Part shown: positions 7,661-11,369 of the stretch, piece after piece
Layout of the letters: every line of letters begins with the position of its first letter
Numbering within the stretch: the first letter of the stretch is position 1
Source: an uncultured Chthoniobacterales bacterium
GTDB lineage: Bacteria; Verrucomicrobiota; Verrucomicrobiia; Chthoniobacterales; UBA10450
Length of the DNA: 11,369 bases
Reading direction: 5' to 3'
NCBI GenBank assembly: GCA_955652155.1
Contig: CATPAT010000300.1
Location: forward strand, 1 to 11,369
The notes under the pieces: generated by a model
Databases searched by the model: none
The model's input: the letters and a program-made list of their open reading frames with translations, nothing else
What the model was told of the DNA's origin: nothing
Position numbers and translations under genes: made by a program

Positions 7661-10600
7661 CTAACTGCAGCCTTGGCTTGTGCCGCACTCGGTGCAGACG
7701 CCGCAGGCGCCAGCGCGAATTACTTTGTCGCTGCCGCAATGCGAACAGATGATGTCCATGAACATGTTCCCGAGTGCTTCCTGGACACGATCGGCGTGAC
7801 TGCTGCCGTTGCCCAGCACTTGCGGCTCGCCGTCGTTCGCAGAATGGCTCGTGATCACATCGATCAGTTCTTTTTCGCCGGTCCGCGCCAGATCCGATAC
7901 CGGTCGGTTCAGCGCCTTCTTTTCCATTTCCCCAATCTCTTTCAACGGTAACTCCGTTTGCCCGCGGCTCGGCGAGGTTGCTTCCTTGTAGCCTTTAATG
8001 AATTGGCAGGCCAGCCAGCGGAAAACGTAGTCGGTAATGCTGGTCGCATTGCGAATATCCGGATTCTTGGTGAAGCCGCTTGGTTCGAACCGTTGATACG
8101 CGAATTTTTTCGCCAAACTTTCCAGTGGCACGCCGTACTGAAGCGCAATCGACGTGAGCGTGCCGACCGTGTCCATCAATCCGCCGATCGTGCTGCCTTC
8201 CTTCGACATAGTGATGAACAGTTCGCCCGGTTGACCGTCTTCGTACAAGCCCACCGTGATGTAACCTTCGTGTCCGGCAATCTCGAACCGATGCGTCAAC
8301 GACATCCGCGTATCGGGCATTCGATGACGGAGCGGTTTGTCAATTTTGCCGCGCAACATCGTCAGTTCTTGTTCCAATTCGAGAATGCGTTTCTGGAAAT
8401 CTTCGCGGTCGATGGTGATATCGAGCGCAACATCGACATCCTCCGTAGTTCCGCCCATGTCGCGCGTCTTGCGCGTGTTCAACGGCGCCGATCGCTTCGA
8501 GCCTGCGCGATAAATCGCGATTGATTTCAAGCCGAGCCGCCAGCCTTCGACGTAACTGTTCGTGATGTCGTCGACTGTCGCTGTTTCCGGCAGGTTTACC
8601 GTTTTCGAAATCGCGCCACTCAAAAATGGCTGCGCCGCAGCCATCATCCGCAGATGCGCCATGTAATTAAGTGAGCGCTCGCCTTTGAACGGCTTGAACG
8701 CGCAATCAAAAATCGGTAAATGCTCCGGTTTCAGTCCCGCCGCTATTGTCGATCCATCTGAATCGGTCACATCTTCAATCGTGTCGAAGGCGTCGATGTG
8801 CGCGATGATCCGGTCTACTTCTTCCGAATTATAACCCAGCTTTTCCAGCGCCGGCTTGACCGTTTGATTGACAATTTTCAACATGCCGCCGCCGGCGAGC
8901 AGTTTGTATTTCACCAGCGCGATGTCCGGTTCGATGCCAGTGGTGTCACAATCCATCAGGAAACTGATTGTCCCGGTTGGCGCGAGTACCGTCACCTGCG
9001 CGTTGCGATAACCGTGACGCTTGCCCAATTCCGCTGCCCGCTTCCAAGTCTTGGCCGCGTCCCTTTTTAAATAAGCGAATTCATCGACATCCGGGATCTC
9101 GCTGACCGCGGTGCGATGCAGCTCGATGACTTCGAGCATGGACGCGACATTATTTTTCGCGACTGGTTTTGGAACGCCGCTGCAGCGCGCGTCTTTATAA
9201 CCGGGAAAAGCACCGAGCGCTTGCGCCATTCGCGCACTTTGCTCGTACGCTTCCCCGGTCATGATCGCGGTAACGGCGCCGCAAAGCGCGCGGCCTTCCA
9301 CGCTGTCATAGCCGTAGCCATAGCTCATCACCAACGATCCGAGATTCGCGTAGCCCAGCCCAAGCGTTCTGAAAATGTGCGAGTTCTCCGCGATCTCCCT
9401 GATCGGATAACTGGCGTTATCAACCACGATTTCCTGTGCGGTAATGAAAACCCGCACCGCGGCTTTGAACCGCTCGACGTCGAACTCGCCATCGGCCGTT
9501 TTAAATTTGAGCAGATTTAGCGACGCCAGATTGCAGGCCGTATTATCGAGAAACAAATATTCGCTGCACGGATTGGTCGAATTTTGCCGGCCGGTCCCTT
9601 TGCAGGTGTGCCATTTGTGAATCGTGGTATCAAATTGCATTCCGGGATCGCCGCAGATGTGCGTTCCTTCCGCGATTTTTCGGAGTAATGTTCGCGCTTC
9701 TTTCCGCTCGCACGGTTGGCCATCGGTCACCCGGCGCGTCCACCAATCGCGACCTTCGAGCGCGGCTTCCATGAACTCGTCGCTCACGCGCACACTCAGA
9801 TTTTCGTTTTGATACATGACCGAGCCGTAAGCATCGCCGTTGTAGCTGCCGTCGTAACCCTGCTCGATTAGCGCCCATGCTTTCTTCTCTTCCTTTTGTT
9901 TGGCGTCGATGAACTCTTCAATGTCCGGGTGCCAATCTTTGAGCGTGTTCATCTTGGCGGCACGCCGCGTTTTCCCGCCGCTTTTCACTACGTTCGCTAC
10001 TTGATCGTAGACTTTGAGGAACGAGAGCGGACCGCTCGGCTTGCCGCCGCCGCTCAATTTCTCTTTTGTCGATCTTAAGGTGGAGAGATCGGTGCCGGTG
10101 CCGCTGCCGTACTTAAAGAGCATTGCCTCGCTCATGGCCAGACGCATGATGTCTTCCATCGTGTCGTCCACGTCCTGAATGAAACAGGCGCTGCCTTGCG
10201 GATACTCGTACTGAGTCGGAGCGCGTTCGGCTTTTCCGGTTTCTCGATTATAAAAATAATTTCCGGCGCCGGCGTTCTTGCCGATACCGTACTCATGATA
10301 CAAACCGACATTGAACCAAACCGGCGAATTGAATGCGCCATGTTGGTTCAAGCAAAGCCAGCTCAGTTCATCATAAAAAATTTCCGCCTCCTCCGCGTCT
10401 GCGAAATAGCCGTCGGCCATTCCCCAATCGGTGATGGTTCGGGTGACTCGGTGAATCAATTGCCGCACCGACCTTTCGCGGCCGCCTTTGTGTGGATCCG
10501 TTCCGTGCGCGACGTCGCCATAAAAATATTTCGAAACCGCGATCTTGGTCGCGAGCGCGCTCCAATTTTTTGGAACCTCGACGTTTTCCTGTTTGAAAAT

Positions 10601-10804
10601 GATTTGGCCACTGTCGTCCGTGATCTCCGCCGTCCGATGTTCCCATTCGATCTGATCGAACGGTTTCACCGCTCGGTCGCTGAACACCCGCTCAAAATGC
10701 AAACCGCTAACTGGTTTTTTTGCTGACCGATTCTGGCGACGATCGGCTGCTTTTCGCGGCTTGTTCAGAGCAGAAGGTGGGATTCCGGGTTTGAGTTGGA
10801 TCAT
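7661..10804 (-). CDS. nrdJ: Vitamin B12-dependent (class II) ribonucleoside-diphosphate reductase
   Basis: 1047 residues, a full-length large NrdJ. It reduces ribonucleotides to deoxyribonucleotides in the cytoplasm using adenosylcobalamin as radical source, so it needs no oxygen or second subunit. After a basic tail (1-33) comes the typical NrdJ start (GLHFERVFSDRAVKPFDQIEW). Visible catalytic features are C207 in GSACFIQ and C424 in TACNLASLNL (redox pair), and N411-P-C413-S-E415, where C413 should carry the thiyl radical. GSGTGTDLSTLR (233-244) and LAPTGTIS (607-614) are further family motifs. Residues 798-820 look like a short coiled coil. A TSCPD-type domain follows at about 836-938. The tail has C1020xxC1023, C1034xxC1037xxC1040 and a final GCS, the zinc-ribbon/redox tail of this family. 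There is no ATP-cone and no intein. ATG 10804 is fixed by an in-frame TAA 15 nt upstream; no Shine-Dalgarno is seen. Candidate NrdR boxes lie upstream. Stand-alone, 92 bp before the dehydrogenase gene. Confidence 0.97.
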   Translation of the reverse strand: MIQLKPGIPPSALNKPRKAADRRQNRSAKKPVSGLHFERVFSDRAVKPFDQIEWEHRTAEITDDSGQIIFKQENVEVPKNWSALATKIAVSKYFYGDVAHGTDPHKGGRERSVRQLIHRVTRTITDWGMADGYFADAEEAEIFYDELSWLCLNQHGAFNSPVWFNVGLYHEYGIGKNAGAGNYFYNRETGKAERAPTQYEYPQGSACFIQDVDDTMEDIMRLAMSEAMLFKYGSGTGTDLSTLRSTKEKLSGGGKPSGPLSFLKVYDQVANVVKSGGKTRRAAKMNTLKDWHPDIEEFIDAKQKEEKKAWALIEQGYDGSYNGDAYGSVMYQNENLSVRVSDEFMEAALEGRDWWTRRVTDGQPCERKEARTLLRKIAEGTHICGDPGMQFDTTIHKWHTCKGTGRQNSTNPCSEYLFLDNTACNLASLNLLKFKTADGEFDVERFKAAVRVFITAQEIVVDNASYPIREIAENSHIFRTLGLGYANLGSLVMSYGYGYDSVEGRALCGAVTAIMTGEAYEQSARMAQALGAFPGYKDARCSGVPKPVAKNNVASMLEVIELHRTAVSEIPDVDEFAYLKRDAAKTWKRAAELGKRHGYRNAQVTVLAPTGTISFLMDCDTTGIEPDIALVKYKLLAGGGMLKIVNQTVKPALEKLGYNSEEVDRIIAHIDAFDTIEDVTDSDGSTIAAGLKPEHLPIFDCAFKPFKGERSLNYMAHLRMMAAAQPFLSGAISKTVNLPETATVDDITNSYVEGWRLGLKSIAIYRAGSKRSAPLNTRKTRDMGGTTEDVDVALDITIDREDFQKRILELEQELTMLRGKIDKPLRHRMPDTRMSLTHRFEIAGHEGYITVGLYEDGQPGELFITMSKEGSTIGGLMDTVGTLTSIALQYGVPLESLAKKFAYQRFEPSGFTKNPDIRNATSITDYVFRWLACQFIKGYKEATSPSRGQTELPLKEIGEMEKKALNRPVSDLARTGEKELIDVITSHSANDGEPQVLGNGSSHADRVQEALGNMFMDIICSHCGSDKVIRAGACGVCTECGTSQGCS

Positions 10805-10827
10805 AGCGGGAAGTGCTGATTAAAGTT

Positions 10828-10880
10828 GTGAATTGGCGGTGAATTCCTGCCAACAGCCCTACTAACAACCTGTGAATTCC
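10828..10880. repeat. Three phased GTGAATT direct repeats in the nrdJ leader
   Basis: GTGAATTGG (10828-10836), GTGAATTCC (10839-10847) and GTGAATTCC (10872-10880) start 11 and 33 bp apart, so all would lie on roughly the same face of the helix. They sit between the candidate NrdR boxes and the nrdJ start. The function is unknown: possibly an operator for another regulator or a leader structure element. Confidence 0.45.
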
Positions 10881-10886
10881 GGCGCA

Positions 10887-10933
10887 TAACAAGTAATAGC
10901 GGAGCCGTTCGGCGGACATACAATATGCAGTGC
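10887..10933 (-). promoter_or_regulatory. Candidate tandem NrdR boxes upstream of nrdJ
   Basis: On the - strand GCACTGCATATTGTAT (10933-10918) agrees at 12 of 16 positions with the NrdR-box consensus as I remember it (about ACACWATATATWGTGT). CCGCTATTACTTGTTA (10902-10887) agrees at 9 of 16 and keeps the CWAT...TWG half-site core. They are separated by exactly 15 bp, a 31-bp centre distance, which is the usual arrangement of paired NrdR boxes. The second box ends 82 nt before the nrdJ ATG, a sensible place for repression by the NrdR regulator. The second match is weak, and the consensus is from memory. I could not assign a convincing -35/-10 pair around it. Confidence 0.42.
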
Positions 10934-11065
10934 AAAATCAACGCAAATCAAGACCAAAATTGTGACATTTTTCGCAAGCTAGAGCTGCACACCGCTTCGC
11001 CTTTGGCAGCCTCAAATAGTTGCCTTGCCAAGCCGTAGCCTTGGAGCGACACCGCAATCTTTCAG

Positions 11066-11137
11066 AGGCCGAAGCCCGCCTTCGTTTCACTCCGGCCTGG
11101 CAGCCTTTCGCTTCGCGCTTCGCTCCAAGCGAAGGCT
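11066..11137. repeat. GC-rich palindromic block behind the tRNA-Ser 3' end
   Basis: Two neighbouring inverted repeats are seen. AGGCCG (11066-11071) pairs with CGGCCT (11093-11098), with CGAAG/CTTCG nested between (11070-11074, 11080-11084). AGCCTTTCGCTT (11102-11113) pairs with AAGCGAAGGCT (11127-11137) with one bulged base. A tandem heptamer GCTTCGC lies in the second loop (11110-11116, 11117-11123), with a third copy at 10994-11000. TGGCAGCCT occurs at 11004 and 11098. The look is that of a REP-type repeat, but I cannot test copy number. The second stem reaches the last base of the tRNA CCA end; no T-run follows, so it is not a standard terminator. Confidence 0.5.
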
Positions 11138-11226
11138 GGCGGAAGGGGTGGGATTCGAACCCACGGTGGGTTGCCCCACGCTCGATTTCGAGTCGAGTGC
11201 CTTAAACCGGACTCAGCCACCCTTCC
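11137..11226 (-). tRNA. trnS: tRNA-Ser, anticodon CGA
   Basis: On the - strand the acceptor arms GGAAGGG (11226-11220) and CCCTTCC (11147-11141) pair perfectly. The D arm is GCTGAG...AAGGC. The anticodon stem CTCGA/TCGAG encloses the loop CTCGAAA, giving anticodon CGA, which reads UCG. A long variable arm with GTGGG-GCAA-CCCAC marks class II, as expected for serine. The T arm GTGGG-TTCGAAT-CCCAC is canonical. The discriminator base is G (11140), as in serine tRNAs, followed by an encoded CCA (11139-11137). Total length is 90 nt with CCA. It lies 52 bp downstream of a gene end on the same strand. No consensus promoter is visible in front of it. Confidence 0.96.
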
Positions 11227-11278
11227 ATTTTTTGCAAGATCGACATCCTGCTGATCGATTCCGAAAAGAGCGCGTTTA

Positions 11279-11369
11279 TTATGAGGCGAGCACGATCATT
11301 TGCAAATCCGCGCCGAGCGTCGGAATCATTACGCCCACGGGACGCTCTTGACTAACGAGGCGAACCGAA
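11279..11369 (-). CDS. C-terminal end of an unidentified protein (5' part outside window)
   Basis: From the right edge (first full codon 11368) a - strand frame stays open for 29 codons and ends in two consecutive TAA stops (11281-11279, 11278-11276). The encoded tail contains QERPVGVMIPTLGADLQMIV and ends LAS. Codon third positions are mainly G or C, as in the other genes here, and the frame runs in the same direction as the tRNA and nrdJ. The other two - strand frames at the edge are less convincing; one meets a TAG within six codons. I do not recognise the family. It is too short to be certain that it is a gene. Confidence 0.42.
   Translation of the reverse strand, partial: SVRLVSQERPVGVMIPTLGADLQMIVLAS

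Larger units (their letters stand above)
10805..11136. other. 332-bp intergenic region between nrdJ and tRNA-Ser
   Basis: No convincing gene lies here. The half next to nrdJ (10805-10980) is AT-richer and holds the three GTGAATT repeats, the candidate NrdR boxes and a short GCCG/CGGC palindrome between them. The half next to the tRNA (10981-11136) is GC-rich and made of short inverted and direct repeats. I looked for the conserved GCCACTG box of a cobalamin riboswitch on the nrdJ strand and did not find it. Confidence 0.6.

Noticed and set aside
7958..8524. 188-aa + strand ORF opposite nrdJ
   Set aside because: It is antisense to well-conserved NrdJ sequence; long antisense frames are common in GC-rich genes. 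The same applies to the + strand frames at 5883-6395 and 10196-10726.
7661..10804. Intein or ATP-cone in NrdJ
   Set aside because: Family motifs are continuous around the catalytic cysteines and the N-terminus is only a short basic tail, so neither is present.
10707..10919. 70-aa - strand ORF overlapping the nrdJ start
   Set aside because: It overlaps nrdJ in another frame, covers the candidate operator and has no recognisable protein features.
10805..11136. Cobalamin riboswitch upstream of the B12-dependent reductase
   Set aside because: The conserved GCCACTG box was not found on the nrdJ strand and no matching fold is apparent; expected mainly when B12-independent RNRs are the regulated genes.
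11025..11351. 108-aa + strand ORF near the right end
   Set aside because: It runs antisense through the tRNA-Ser gene and the palindromic block, so it is very unlikely to encode protein.

Overview
The window reads as one stretch of bacterial chromosome of medium GC content, densely coding, with no sign of phage, plasmid or transposase genes. I cannot fix the taxon from sequence alone. Three traits together would fit a soil Verrucomicrobiota (Chthoniobacterales-like) or a related Gram-negative group: a large B12-dependent ribonucleotide reductase, a GT39 membrane protein fused to tetratricopeptide repeats, and the near absence of Shine-Dalgarno sequences. This is inference with low to moderate confidence.

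Left half (1-5774, + strand): four consecutive multi-pass membrane proteins that look like GT-C fold glycosyltransferases using polyprenyl-phosphate-linked sugars. The first is cut by the window edge and carries a C-terminal TPR domain. It overlaps the second by 4 bp (GTGA). The third follows after 51 bp and the fourth after only 3 bp, so the set looks like one operon that probably continues upstream. Genes two, three and four all lie in the same reading frame, separated only by single TAA stops. Their common job is probably transfer of sugars onto lipid or polymer acceptors at the outer face of the inner membrane. Donor and acceptor cannot be read from the sequence.

Right half (5793-11369, - strand): a long-chain/very-long-chain type acyl-CoA dehydrogenase ends 18 bp from the glycosyltransferase operon (convergent). 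Upstream of it, in transcription order, lies a complete class II ribonucleotide reductase NrdJ with all its catalytic cysteines. The NrdJ leader carries a candidate tandem NrdR operator with a 15-bp spacer, and three phased GTGAATT repeats. Further right are a block of GC-rich inverted repeats, a tRNA-Ser(CGA) gene with encoded CCA, and the last 29 codons of an unidentified - strand gene.

The two halves have no obvious functional link. NrdJ (dNTP supply) and the dehydrogenase (fatty-acid beta-oxidation) are housekeeping genes. I found no clear new defence or mobile system. The most useful leads are the glycosyltransferase cluster, the candidate NrdR operator, and the hairpins placed directly in front of start codons.
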